64,000 nt of DNA from Bog-473 sp963745665 (GTDB taxonomy: Bacteria > Actinomycetota > Acidimicrobiia > Acidimicrobiales > RAAP-2): assembly GCA_963745665.1 (NCBI GenBank), contig CAVUYE010000002.1, positions 1,984,001 through 2,048,000 on the forward strand. The letters are read 5' to 3'. The translations under genes and the position numbers were made by a program. How positions within the stretch are numbered: position 1 is the stretch's first letter; every line of letters starts with the position of its first letter. Under the pieces are notes generated by a model, which did no database searches, was not told the origin of the DNA, and saw nothing but the letters and a program-made list of their open reading frames with translations. Of the stretch, positions 1 through 7,219 are shown one piece after another.

Positions 1-2216
1 AGCGCCTCGGGCATCCCGATGTCGCTGCCTACGGCGAGAGCTTCGTCGTTAAGTCGCTCGCCAGCCACCATGTCTCCGGCTAAGAGCACCCGCCAGGTCT
101 TGGACAGGAGTGATTGGTACCGGGAGTGTGCCAAACCCGTGCGCTCGACGAGGGTGCCCAACTCTTCGATGCGCCTGTCGACCTCATTTAGATCGCCTAT
201 CTCCATGCAGGCGTGTGTCCGGGTGTAGCTGGCGCGGAAATGATGGAGCGGATCACCCAAACGCTCTGCGGTCTCACAGGCCCAGGCGGTCTTGGCCAGA
301 CGCTCGGCCAATCGCTCCGGCTGGGCCACTAACTGGTAGCAGCTGTAAAAGACGGCGAGCTTGACGCCGTCGTCGAGCCCGTCGGCAAGGGAAACCGCCT
401 CGTCGGCCAACTGACTGCGTCGCAGCCAGTCCCGGGCATCGGTCGCCTCGGCCATCGATCCGAGGAGCAGCGCCCGGGCGCCCGACTCGCGGTCTCCGAG
501 TGCCGCGAGAGCCGCTAAAAGAATGGCGGCACGTTCAGGGTCGGCTTCGGCGGTAGCACCCGTTCCCCGGCGACCCCCGAGGGCCGCCGCCACCAGGAGA
601 TCGGTGTCGCCGAAGCGATGAGCGATCTCGGCCGCGTCGATGAGAGTCTGACGGTGTTCGGGCATTCCGGCGCGGTTCTGGGCGGTGCCGAGTTCGGCGA
701 GAAGTAGGCCGCGCTCGTGCTCGTCTGGCGAACCCTGGCGGTCGAGGACCTCGAGCGCTTGGGAGAACCATGTGACGGCGTCGGCCGGAGCGTAGGCGGC
801 GAGGGCAGCTTGGCCGGACCGACGGGCGTAGTAGACGGCCTTGGTCACATCAGCCTGGCGGGTGGCGGCCAGCCAGTGGCGTGCGAGGGCGGCCAATCCC
901 GCGGGGGTATCGGTGTCGCTCGCTTCCAGCACTTCGGCCACTTTGAGGTGTCCTCGCCGCCGTCGGGTGGCGGTCAGATCTTGGTACAAGGTGTGCTGAA
1001 TCAACGCATGGACGAAGCGGTAGCGGTCTGTGTCGCCGGCCACCTCATGGAGCAGGCCCGCCGTAATGGCAACATCAAGCAGGTCGCTCAGCTCCAGTTC
1101 GTCTTGTTCCAGCACCGCCGAAAGCACCGAGAGGTCGAAGTCCCGGCCGATGACCGCGGCCATCGACAACGCCCGCTCTGTCTGCTCACCCAAGGTCGCG
1201 ACCCGCTGGGCCACCACCTCGCGGACGCTGGTGGGGAGCCCGACCTCTTCGAGGTCGACCGTGAGGCGCCAGATGCCGTCATCGCCCTGGGCGAAGGTCC
1301 CCTCCTGGGCCAAGTGGAGGATCATCTCGACGACGAAGAACGGGTTACCCCCCGTCTCCCGTCGGAGGGCATGGGCCAAGGCCACACCGTCGTCGGGCAA
1401 CCTGTGCCCGGCGGCTGCTTCCATGAGGCCGATGACCTCAAAGTCCTCGAGACCGACGAGTGGGAGACGCTGGACCGTCGGTTCGCGGTGGAGCCGGGCC
1501 AGAAGCGGGGTCAATGGGTGAGAGCGAGAGAGGTCGCTGTCCCGGAACGTGCCGACAACGGTTACCGCCATCGGCACCGACGAATGGGCCAGCTGACCGA
1601 GCAGCTGCAGGCTCGCCGCGTCAGCCCAATGCAGATCGTCGAGCACCACGAGGAGCGGGGCCTCCCCCGATGCCGCCGTGAGAAAGCGCACTACGGCCTC
1701 CATGATCATGAACCGCTCGGCGTCGGACTCTGCCGCCGGTGAAGGCTGCTCCTCGCCCAAGCGAAGGGCGAGTTCGGGGAGAAGGCGGGCAAGGGTGAGG
1801 CCATTGGTCTCGCTGAATCGGCGCAACCGTTCGTCGGGGAGACTCTGTACGAGTGGTGTGAGGGCTTCCACCCATGACTTGTAGGGGACGGCGAGGTCCT
1901 CGTCGCAGCCGCCGTAGAGGACGGTGGAACCGCCGGAGTGCATGGCTCTCGCCGTTTGGGCTACGAGCGAGGTCTTGCCCACCCCCGGCTCACCGGAGAT
2001 CAAGACGACTCCGAGTCGGCGTTCGCCGGCGTTCCTCTTGTGGACATCTTCGAGGGGCTTCAACTCATCAGTTCGCCCGAAGAAGGCGAAGAGGCTTTCG
2101 GCCGATGTGGCCACGAGCCGGGCCGGAAGGGGGAGTCGGGCGCCCTCCTGGACGGCGTCGGCCTCTGGTGTCCAGCGGACCTCGACCACCTCCACCGGAT
2201 CGGGCAGACCCTTGAG
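1..2216 (-). pseudogene. 3' part of a cyclase/AAA-ATPase/TPR regulator gene, cut off from its cyclase domain by an IS21 insertion
   Basis: The minus strand is open from 2216 to the window edge, so the C-terminus lies outside. Right after the insertion point it reads GLPDPVEVVEVRW, the usual linker after a class III adenylate cyclase domain. Then come FFGRTDEL, a Walker A motif GEPGVGKTSL (about 1960-1990) and a Walker B-like VVLDDLHWAD (about 1640), followed by a long alpha-helical TPR-like region. This is the architecture of multidomain actinobacterial regulators with a cyclase, an AAA_16 ATPase and TPR repeats. The catalytic cyclase part is 5332-5802. No promoter or start codon remains for this half, so it is probably not made as a functional protein. 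The signal sensed is unknown. Confidence 0.8.
2211..2216. repeat. Target-site duplication, left copy, of the IS21 insertion
   Basis: CTTGAG occurs at 2211-2216 and again at 5335-5340, directly outside the two inverted-repeat ends of the element. Removing one copy and the element restores the cyclase-ATPase reading frame (VTLK then GLPDPVEV), so the 6-bp duplication is well supported. IS21 elements usually duplicate 4-8 bp. Confidence 0.85.
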
Positions 2217-2270
2217 TGGGAATGTCAACTTGATTTGGCCCCACCGTGATCATCTGATTTGGCCCCACCC
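2217..2270 (+). repeat. Left terminal multiple repeat of the IS21 element
   Basis: Two tandem units each end in TTGGCCCCACC. The outer unit begins TGGGAATGTC. Positions 2235-2270 are the exact inverse of 5281-5316. These are the expected transposase-binding sites of an IS21 terminus. Confidence 0.85.
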
Positions 2271-2348
2271 AAAAGCCCAGGTGGGCTGAGGAAGCTCAGA
2301 TCAGACCTCTCGGGCCTGGAGCCGCATGGGGCAGTTGAGCGCTCCGCG

Positions 2349-2354
2349 TAATGT
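2349..2354 (+). promoter_or_regulatory. Putative -10 box (TAATGT) for a leaderless transcript of the passenger gene
   Basis: TAATGT fits the actinobacterial TANNNT -10 consensus and ends 6 nt before the GTG at 2361. There is no Shine-Dalgarno sequence, so transcription would start at or next to the GTG. The homologous gene at 9051 has TACTCT at exactly the same spacing. No clear -35 is seen. Confidence 0.5.
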
Positions 2355-2360
2355 CGGGGC

Positions 2361-2918
2361 GTGCCACAACCACCCGGTCAGAGCGTCTTTCGATTTCGGA
2401 TCCAGCTCAATGACGTCGACCCGGTGATCTGGCGTCGGCTGCTGGTGCCTGGCTCGGTGCGGATGGCCAAGCTGGCCGACATCCTGATTGCCGGCATGGG
2501 GTGGACCAACTCCCACCTTCATGCGTTCCGGGTCGGCGAGAAGCGTTATGGCATGAACTTCGACGAGTATCCAGAGGGCGAGATCGACGAGAAGTCTGTC
2601 ACTGTGCTGCAGAGCCTGCGTGACGAACGACGGTTCACGTTCGACTACGACTTCGGTGACTCCTGGGAGCACGATGTGGTCATCGAGGAGTTGACGTGGT
2701 CGTTCTTCGGATTGAAGTACGCCGTGTGCATCGATGGGGCCAATGCCTGTCCACCTGAAGACGTCGGTGGCGTCTATGGCTATGCCAACTTCCTCGAGGC
2801 CATCAACGACCCCGAGCACGAGGAGTTCGACGACTACACCGCCTGGATCGATGGCCCCTTCGATCCCGCCGAATTCAACCTCGGAGAGGTCAACGCTGTG
2901 CTGCAAAAGGTGCGCTGA
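2361..2918 (+). CDS. pRiA4b ORF-3-like protein, passenger gene of the IS21 element
   Basis: The 185-aa protein matches the plasmid pRiA4b ORF-3-like family. Typical features are FRIQLNDVDPVIWRRLLVP near the N-terminus, LHAFRVGEKRYG, the central FDYDFGDSWEHDV and the late CIDGANACPPEDVGG. The family is common on plasmids and mobile elements but has no established biochemical role. The gene starts with GTG 6 nt after a TANNNT box, so it is probably leaderless. It converges on istB with stop codons back to back (TGATCA, 2916-2921). A diverged paralogue lies at 9051-9608. Function is unknown, and it was probably captured by the insertion sequence. Confidence 0.85.
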   Translation: MPQPPGQSVFRFRIQLNDVDPVIWRRLLVPGSVRMAKLADILIAGMGWTNSHLHAFRVGEKRYGMNFDEYPEGEIDEKSVTVLQSLRDERRFTFDYDFGDSWEHDVVIEELTWSFFGLKYAVCIDGANACPPEDVGGVYGYANFLEAINDPEHEEFDDYTAWIDGPFDPAEFNLGEVNAVLQKVR

Positions 2919-3689
2919 TCACTTGCCCCGCCCCGGGCGAGCTCGTGAGGCGCGCAACCTGAAGCTCTCCGTGCCGGTCTCGATGATGTGGGCCCGGAAC
3001 GTCATCCGGTCGACGACGGCAGCCACCAGGCGCGGGTCGGTGATGACCTGGCCCCACTCGCTGAAGGGAAGATTCGAAGCCACGGCCACGGAGGACTTCT
3101 CCTCGCGTTCGGTCAGGATCTGGAAGAACAGCTCCGCACCGCGCGTGTCGAGTTGGACATAACCCAGCTCGTCGAGCAGCAACAGGTCGAGACGGCCATA
3201 GCGAGCAACGAGGCGCGACAGCCGGCGCTCGTCGGCGGCTTCGACGAGTTCGTTGACCAGCTGGGCGCAGGTGGCGTAACGGACAGCCCGGCCCTGTTCG
3301 CAGGCGGCCAGGCCCATCCCGATGAGCAGGTGGCTCTTGCCGGTTCCCGAGTCGCCGAGCAGCACGACGGGTTCACCCTTGTCGAGATAGGCGCCCGAGG
3401 CCAGCGCAGCGATGGTCGCCGCATCGACCGGACTGGCTGCCACGTCGAAGTCGGCCAGGCGCTTCATCCTCGGAAAGCGCGCTTCTCGGATGCGCCGCTG
3501 TCGACGGCGTTCGGCCCGCTCGTCGATCTCGGCGGAGAGCACGTCGGCCAGGTAGGGCAGGTGTCCGGCCCGGGACCGCTCGGCCACCTCGGCCAGGCGC
3601 TCGGCTTCTGTGCGCACCGTCGGGAGGTGCAACTCTCGGCTGGCTGCACCGATCGCCGCGATTGCTGCGGTCTGGGTCATCTTGGTCAT
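2919..3689 (-). CDS. istB: IstB, ATPase helper of IS21 transposition
   Basis: The 256-aa AAA+ ATPase is of the IstB/DnaC-like type. It has Walker A GDSGTGKSHLL at about residue 113 and Walker B LLLLDELGY at about residue 170. IstB forms ATP-dependent oligomers on target DNA and stimulates IstA. Its ATG overlaps the istA stop codon (ATGA, 3686-3689), indicating translational coupling. Length is normal for the family and the gene is intact. Confidence 0.95.
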   Translation of the reverse strand: MTKMTQTAAIAAIGAASRELHLPTVRTEAERLAEVAERSRAGHLPYLADVLSAEIDERAERRRQRRIREARFPRMKRLADFDVAASPVDAATIAALASGAYLDKGEPVVLLGDSGTGKSHLLIGMGLAACEQGRAVRYATCAQLVNELVEAADERRLSRLVARYGRLDLLLLDELGYVQLDTRGAELFFQILTEREEKSSVAVASNLPFSEWGQVITDPRLVAAVVDRMTFRAHIIETGTESFRLRASRARPGRGK

Positions 3690-5218
3690 CCGCTTCCTTC
3701 CAAAAGGTCGTCGTAGCTGTCGAGGGTCGGTATGGCGCGGTCGAAACGGGCCAGACCAGGGAGATCTGCGAGGCCCAGGTCCCTGTGTTCGGTGGCTTTG
3801 CGGGCCTCGACCATGACCACGTCGGGGTCGAGGGACCCGACGGCGAGGGCTCCGTCGATGCCGGCCACGACGGCGTCGAAGGCCAGGGTGCGATGGGCGA
3901 GCAGGACCCCGATGAGGGCCCTGGTGCCGTCGCGTTCGCCGAGCCTGCGTCGGGCCGTCTCGAAGAAGCGGTCATGGGACGGGGTGAAGCGACCCGAGGC
4001 TCGGGCCTGGCGCAGTGCGGTCGACCCCGAGAGTGCGCCGAGTTTGATGCTCAGGGTTTCGAGGTAGTGGTCGAGCTCGAGGGTCTCGATCCCCTTGCCG
4101 ATGGCTCGGGCGTGACGGGCGACGACGCGTGCCCCCTCGAGCGCTTCGACGGACTCAGCCCCAAGGCGCACGTCGATGCGCATGCCGGCATAGCGCACCG
4201 GCACCGAATAGAAACACTGGCGCACGCAGATCCGACTCTTGGCGTCCACCCGACAGTTAAGCAGGAGCCCGGCGTCGAAGTACTCGGCGGGCAACGGACG
4301 CAGCAGGGGGTGCTCGAGAGCGAAGTGCTCGGCGACGCTCAGGTGCCGACCATCGATGTGGCGGATGTCGTCGAGACGATCGCCTTCGGCCACCAGCTCG
4401 TTCAGTTCGGCGATGGAGGACACCTTGGGCATGGGGACCATGTGACGTCTCCGGAACCGGCCGATCTCGCCTTCGACCCCACCCTTTTCGTGCGCGCCGT
4501 CCTTGCCGGGCTGGCAGTAGAAAGAGTCGAAGACGTAGTGGCTGCGCAACGCGACGAAGCGCTGGGTTTCGAGACGGTTCCGTCCCATGAGCACCCGGGC
4601 CACGGCGGGCTTGAGGTTGTCGTAACGGACACGAGAAGGCGTCCCGCCGAAATGGTCGAAGGCGCGGACGTGTCCGTCGACGAAGGCTTCTTGGGCCTGG
4701 TTGGCATAGACCCGGTGGAATCCTCGTCCAGACGCCGACAGGCGCATCACGTACATCCAGGCCGATGTCAGTTCGCCGCAGTGGAAGAAGCTCACGGCGC
4801 CGAAGTCGACCTCTGACTCGTAGCCGAGCGGGTGGCTCTGGGGCACCATTACCTCGCTGGCCACGATCGGGCGACGGCTCTTGGCCGTCCCGACGTAACG
4901 GCGCACCGTGGACTCGGACACGTCGGCATCGTGCTCGTCGACCAGGCGCTGCCACATCCGCCGTGCCGTGTGCCGCTGCTTCTTCGGGACCGAGACATCG
5001 TCGGCCAGCCATCCGTCGATGATCGGCTTCCAAGGCCCGAGGCTGGGCGAGGGACGCTCGATGGACTTACGCGGCTCGGGAATGGGCGACGCCAGTGCGG
5101 CCCGGACCGTGCGCCGGTGTACCTCGAAGCGCTCCGCCAACGCCCGGATGGACAGCCCATCGCGTTCGGATGACTTTCTGATCTGCTCGTAGAGCTCCAC
5201 CTTCGACCGTTTCGTCAT
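3686..5218 (-). CDS. istA: IstA, IS21-family DDE transposase
   Basis: The 510-aa protein has an N-terminal helix-turn-helix (SIRALAERFEVHRRTVR) and an integrase core with the DDE residues in EVDFGAV, RYDNLKPAV and KGGVEGE. It binds the terminal repeats and catalyses strand transfer. I start it at the ATG at 5218 (MTKRSKVELY); an in-frame ATG at 5266 would add 16 residues without homologous character. It is followed directly by istB. The gene is intact. Confidence 0.93.
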   Translation of the reverse strand: MTKRSKVELYEQIRKSSERDGLSIRALAERFEVHRRTVRAALASPIPEPRKSIERPSPSLGPWKPIIDGWLADDVSVPKKQRHTARRMWQRLVDEHDADVSESTVRRYVGTAKSRRPIVASEVMVPQSHPLGYESEVDFGAVSFFHCGELTSAWMYVMRLSASGRGFHRVYANQAQEAFVDGHVRAFDHFGGTPSRVRYDNLKPAVARVLMGRNRLETQRFVALRSHYVFDSFYCQPGKDGAHEKGGVEGEIGRFRRRHMVPMPKVSSIAELNELVAEGDRLDDIRHIDGRHLSVAEHFALEHPLLRPLPAEYFDAGLLLNCRVDAKSRICVRQCFYSVPVRYAGMRIDVRLGAESVEALEGARVVARHARAIGKGIETLELDHYLETLSIKLGALSGSTALRQARASGRFTPSHDRFFETARRRLGERDGTRALIGVLLAHRTLAFDAVVAGIDGALAVGSLDPDVVMVEARKATEHRDLGLADLPGLARFDRAIPTLDSYDDLLEGSG

Positions 5219-5280
5219 GGACCCAAGGGTCCTCGCCGCCTGCTGGCTGCAGGTGGACCCCGGCATGATCGATCTGCTCT

Positions 5281-5334
5281 GGGTGGGGCCAAATCAGATG
5301 ATCACGGTGGGGCCAATTCAGGTGATCACACTCA
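5281..5334 (-). repeat. Right terminal multiple repeat of the IS21 element
   Basis: This is the mirror of 2217-2270. Positions 5281-5316 are perfectly inverse to 2235-2270, and the outermost unit diverges slightly but keeps the TG...CA end. The stop codon ending the truncated cyclase ORF (5332-5334) comes from the last bases of the element. Confidence 0.85.
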
Positions 5335-5802
5335 CTTGAGGGTGACCTCCCCGACAGCCACGAACTCTTGGGTGGCGTGGCGTCCGGCCAACACCCGAGC
5401 GGTGCTCGTCGTCAGGATCTGCCCTCCTTCGGCGTGAGCGCATAGCCGGGAGGCTTCGATGACCGGTTCTCCGAAGTAGTCCCCGTCCTCCTCGACTGCC
5501 TCACCGTGCGAGAGGCCCACCCGGATGGCCATCGGGTTATCGGCCCGGCGGTTGTGACGTTCGACGGCCTGCTGCATCCCCACGGCACAGGCCATGGCGC
5601 GCGTCAGGCTGGAAAACGTGACCATCAGTCCGTCGCCTAGGTTCTTCACCTCGGTTCCGCCGGCCGCGTTCAGAGATGCCCGCAGGAGACCGAAATGGGT
5701 CTGGCGAAACTCCTCGGCCAAGTCAGGTGCAAGCGCTGTGGACAGAGCGGTGGAGCTCACCATGTCGGTAAACATGATGGTTACCGTCTGGGTGTTCATC
5801 AT
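5332..5802 (-). pseudogene. 5' part of the disrupted regulator: class III adenylate/guanylate cyclase domain
   Basis: The fragment encodes 156 aa. It has the metal-binding TIMFTDMVSSTAL near the N-terminus, GGTEVKNLGDGLMVTFSS and RVGLSHGEAVEEDGDYFG, all typical of a class III nucleotidyl cyclase domain. It stops after VTLK because the IS21 end supplies a TGA. In the intact gene the frame would continue at 2216 into the AAA-ATPase. A free cyclase domain could still be produced, but it would lack its regulatory part. Expression and activity are unknown. Confidence 0.85.
5335..5340. repeat. Target-site duplication, right copy, of the IS21 insertion
   Basis: CTTGAG here repeats 2211-2216. On the minus strand it encodes Leu-Lys of the cyclase domain end, VTLK. 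Confidence 0.85.
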
Positions 5803-6142
5803 GAACCGAGATCCCCGTTTCCTTGGTGCAGAACCTTAGATCAGAGCGATCCGAGGGCCACTCGGAACAGCGCCCTGTGTACCAAGCCAGCCAGTCACCG
5901 GTATCGGGCTGAACTCGGCCAAACGGGTTCCCACGGGACCCCGAAATTTCTCGAAAACCGCTTGGGAGGAGTATCCCCGAAGTGCCGTTCCAGGCGGGTT
6001 AGCTCGCAGTTAGCACCGTCCCGATCCGGCCTTCGAGCGCCTCCGCGAGGTTACGAACCGACCGACAGCAATCGGCCGACCCATCCCGGGCGGGTGTCCG
6101 CGACGATCTCAACTCCAGCAGAAGCGTCTATGACGACAGCTG
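5803..6142. other. Intergenic stretch without a supportable gene
   Basis: This is the upstream region of the disrupted regulator gene. Reading frames across it are short or have no recognisable domain. It must contain the promoter of the 5802 gene, but I see no convincing -10/-35 pair. Confidence 0.5.
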
Positions 6143-6328
6143 TCACGCTTGAGCGTCGACGCGCAACTTCCGTAGCGCCTCGGCCGCGCCGAGACTCTCG
6201 AGTTCGGGCTCCGGGCCGGCGAGAAGGTCGTCAAGAAGGGCATGGAAGGCTGCGGGCGAACAGTCCTCCTCGGGGTTTGTGACCACCACCGCTGAACCAG
6301 GCGGGAGGTCATTGGGTCGGTTCGCCAT
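6143..6328 (-). CDS. Small hypothetical protein (61 aa)
   Basis: The ORF begins MANRPNDLPPGSAVVV and ends LRKLRVDAQA. It is acidic in the middle (EED, ELE) and looks soluble and helical in its second half. I recognise no family. It lies downstream of a recombinase relic on the same strand and may belong to the remains of that element. Codon use is normal for the genome, but the short length keeps confidence low. Confidence 0.4.
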   Translation of the reverse strand: MANRPNDLPPGSAVVVTNPEEDCSPAAFHALLDDLLAGPEPELESLGAAEALRKLRVDAQA

Positions 6329-6552
6329 GCGCTGATCGTACCGTCCGCTACTGCCGCTGCACTCCCCCACTGTTCGCTTGGCAGTTGACTCTGGGCTCCC
6401 GGCGCCAACGGCAATCGAAACCGCAGTTGTCTCCATCGGAGACGCCCGTATGTCCTCTAATGCCACACGTGTGGAGCAATCTGATGGTGGCGTTGATGGA
6501 CTGCTAGTGATGGTGAGGTGCGGGAGGTTCGGGAGCCGATTGTCTGTGAGGT

Positions 6553-6619
6553 GGTGTAGCGAGTGTTGGGGCCGGTCGGGACGTGGCGTGGGCGTCGCCG
6601 GGGCTCGGTCGGTATGCGC
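6553..6619 (-). pseudogene. Relic of a serine recombinase gene
   Basis: The minus strand reads TDRAPATPTPRPDRPQH, nearly the same as TDRAPATPGPRPDRPQH in the recombinase at 7216-8889. By eye, DNA similarity to about 8174-8242 is high over some 67 bp and then ends. That segment precedes the zinc-ribbon domain in the intact gene. No flanking recombinase sequence remains in frame, so this is a leftover fragment in opposite orientation. Confidence 0.55.
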
Positions 6620-6643
6620 CTGAACGCAATTCGCCGCATTCGG

Positions 6644-6672
6644 TGCGAACGACGCGCCCTGCGTCGTTCGCA
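6644..6672. repeat. Perfect inverted repeat, 12-bp arms, 5-nt loop
   Basis: The arms TGCGAACGACGC (6644-6655) and its exact complement (6661-6672) flank GCCCT. No T-tract follows on either strand. It could be a factor-assisted bidirectional terminator or a protein-binding site. It lies 70 bp before another, longer hairpin. Confidence 0.6.
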
Positions 6673-6742
6673 TGACCGACGACGACCACCGGCGGCGAGC
6701 GGGGTCCAGGCCCGGCGAGGGTAGCCCCTTGGGCCGAGCGAG

Positions 6743-6801
6743 AAGTTCTGGCGGGTTCGTCCAATGGGCGATCCTGGACGAACACGAGACCGCCAGAACT
6801 T
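6743..6801. repeat. Long hairpin: 12 + 9 bp perfect stem with a 6-nt one-sided bulge
   Basis: The outer arms AAGTTCTGGCGG (6743-6754) and CCGCCAGAACTT (6790-6801) pair perfectly. The inner arms GTTCGTCCA (6755-6763) and TGGACGAAC (6775-6783) also pair perfectly. The right side has a 6-nt bulge (6784-6789) and the loop is 11 nt. Conservation of 21 pairs in non-coding DNA argues for function as an RNA structure or a recombinase or transposase site. Which of these applies cannot be told from sequence. Confidence 0.6.
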
Positions 6802-7057
6802 GTTGCGAGCCGAGCCGGCGACTTGACGCCGTGGAGCGCCGGTGGTTCTTGGCATGACTCAACTGGAGCGGCTTCATCGCTCAGGGCCGATAGTGGCCGC
6901 TCACCGGCCGGGCAAGGAGAGAGCCGACATCGGTGCCGGGAGGTTGAGCGTTGGCTGCCACGCAGGTTTGGTCATTCGTTCACGGTGTCACGGCACATGG
7001 AACGCACTCCACGTCGTCACCCTCCTCGCGCGCCGGGCGGAGATATCCTCCGAAGTC

Positions 7058-7219
7058 ATGCTGCAGCTCTTCCGGTCGGCTCTTGTGAGCGACGAAAAGG
7101 AGATCGTCTTCGAGGCGAAAGACCCGCCGTCCCTCACCACAGATCTGGCCGTCGCCCTGGCCCAGCTTGTCCGGGCGGCTCTCGCCCGGCGGGCCGAACG
7201 TCCCGAGAAGGCTGCATGA
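7058..7219 (+). CDS. Small protein translationally coupled to a serine recombinase (53 aa)
   Basis: The ORF starts MLQLFRSALVSDEKEIVFEA and ends in an Arg/Ala-rich helix. Its stop codon overlaps the recombinase ATG (ATGA, 7216-7219), which strongly suggests both are translated from one message. I recognise no family. An accessory, regulator or directionality role for the recombinase is plausible from position only. The ATG at 7058 is chosen because upstream residues look non-coding. Confidence 0.55.
   Translation: MLQLFRSALVSDEKEIVFEAKDPPSLTTDLAVALAQLVRAALARRAERPEKAA

Larger units (their letters stand above)
2217..5334. mobile_element. Complete IS21-family insertion sequence (3118 bp) with a passenger gene
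   Basis: The element is bounded by TG...CA termini and a 6-bp target duplication (CTTGAG). Each end carries two tandem copies of a subterminal repeat with the core TTGGCCCCACC, and 36 bp are perfectly inverted between 2235-2270 and 5281-5316. Inside are istA and istB on the minus strand, overlapping by 4 nt as usual in IS21, plus a pRiA4b ORF-3-like gene on the plus strand that converges on istB. All three genes are intact, so the element may be active. The passenger gene is not part of a standard IS21. Confidence 0.9.
6329..7057. other. Gene-poor 0.73 kb with a recombinase relic and two strong inverted repeats
   Basis: No intact gene is supportable here. The stretch contains a roughly 67-bp relic of a serine recombinase gene (6553-6619) and two long inverted repeats (6644-6672 and 6743-6801). 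The rest shows nothing recognisable. It probably represents accreted ends of earlier mobile elements. Confidence 0.5.

Noticed and set aside
1361..1370. GTCGGAGGGC, similar to the recombinase attachment core
   Set aside because: It lies inside the ATPase coding region and matches only 9 bases. It is best explained by chance in GC-rich code.
717..1742. Long plus-strand reading frame opposite the ATPase/TPR gene
   Set aside because: It is the shadow of the minus-strand coding frame in GC-rich DNA. The minus strand shows Walker A and B motifs and a continuous link to the cyclase domain.
3662..4816. 384-aa plus-strand frame across istA/istB
   Set aside because: It is antisense to two intact, recognisable IS21 genes and has no domain of its own.
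5695..6282. 195-aa plus-strand frame spanning the regulator promoter region
   Set aside because: Low-complexity Arg/Pro/Ser composition, overlap with the cyclase gene and no recognisable motif.
6143..6877. 244-aa minus-strand frame
   Set aside because: Only the last 61 residues look protein-like. The rest crosses both inverted repeats and the recombinase relic, so a short gene at 6143-6328 is kept instead.
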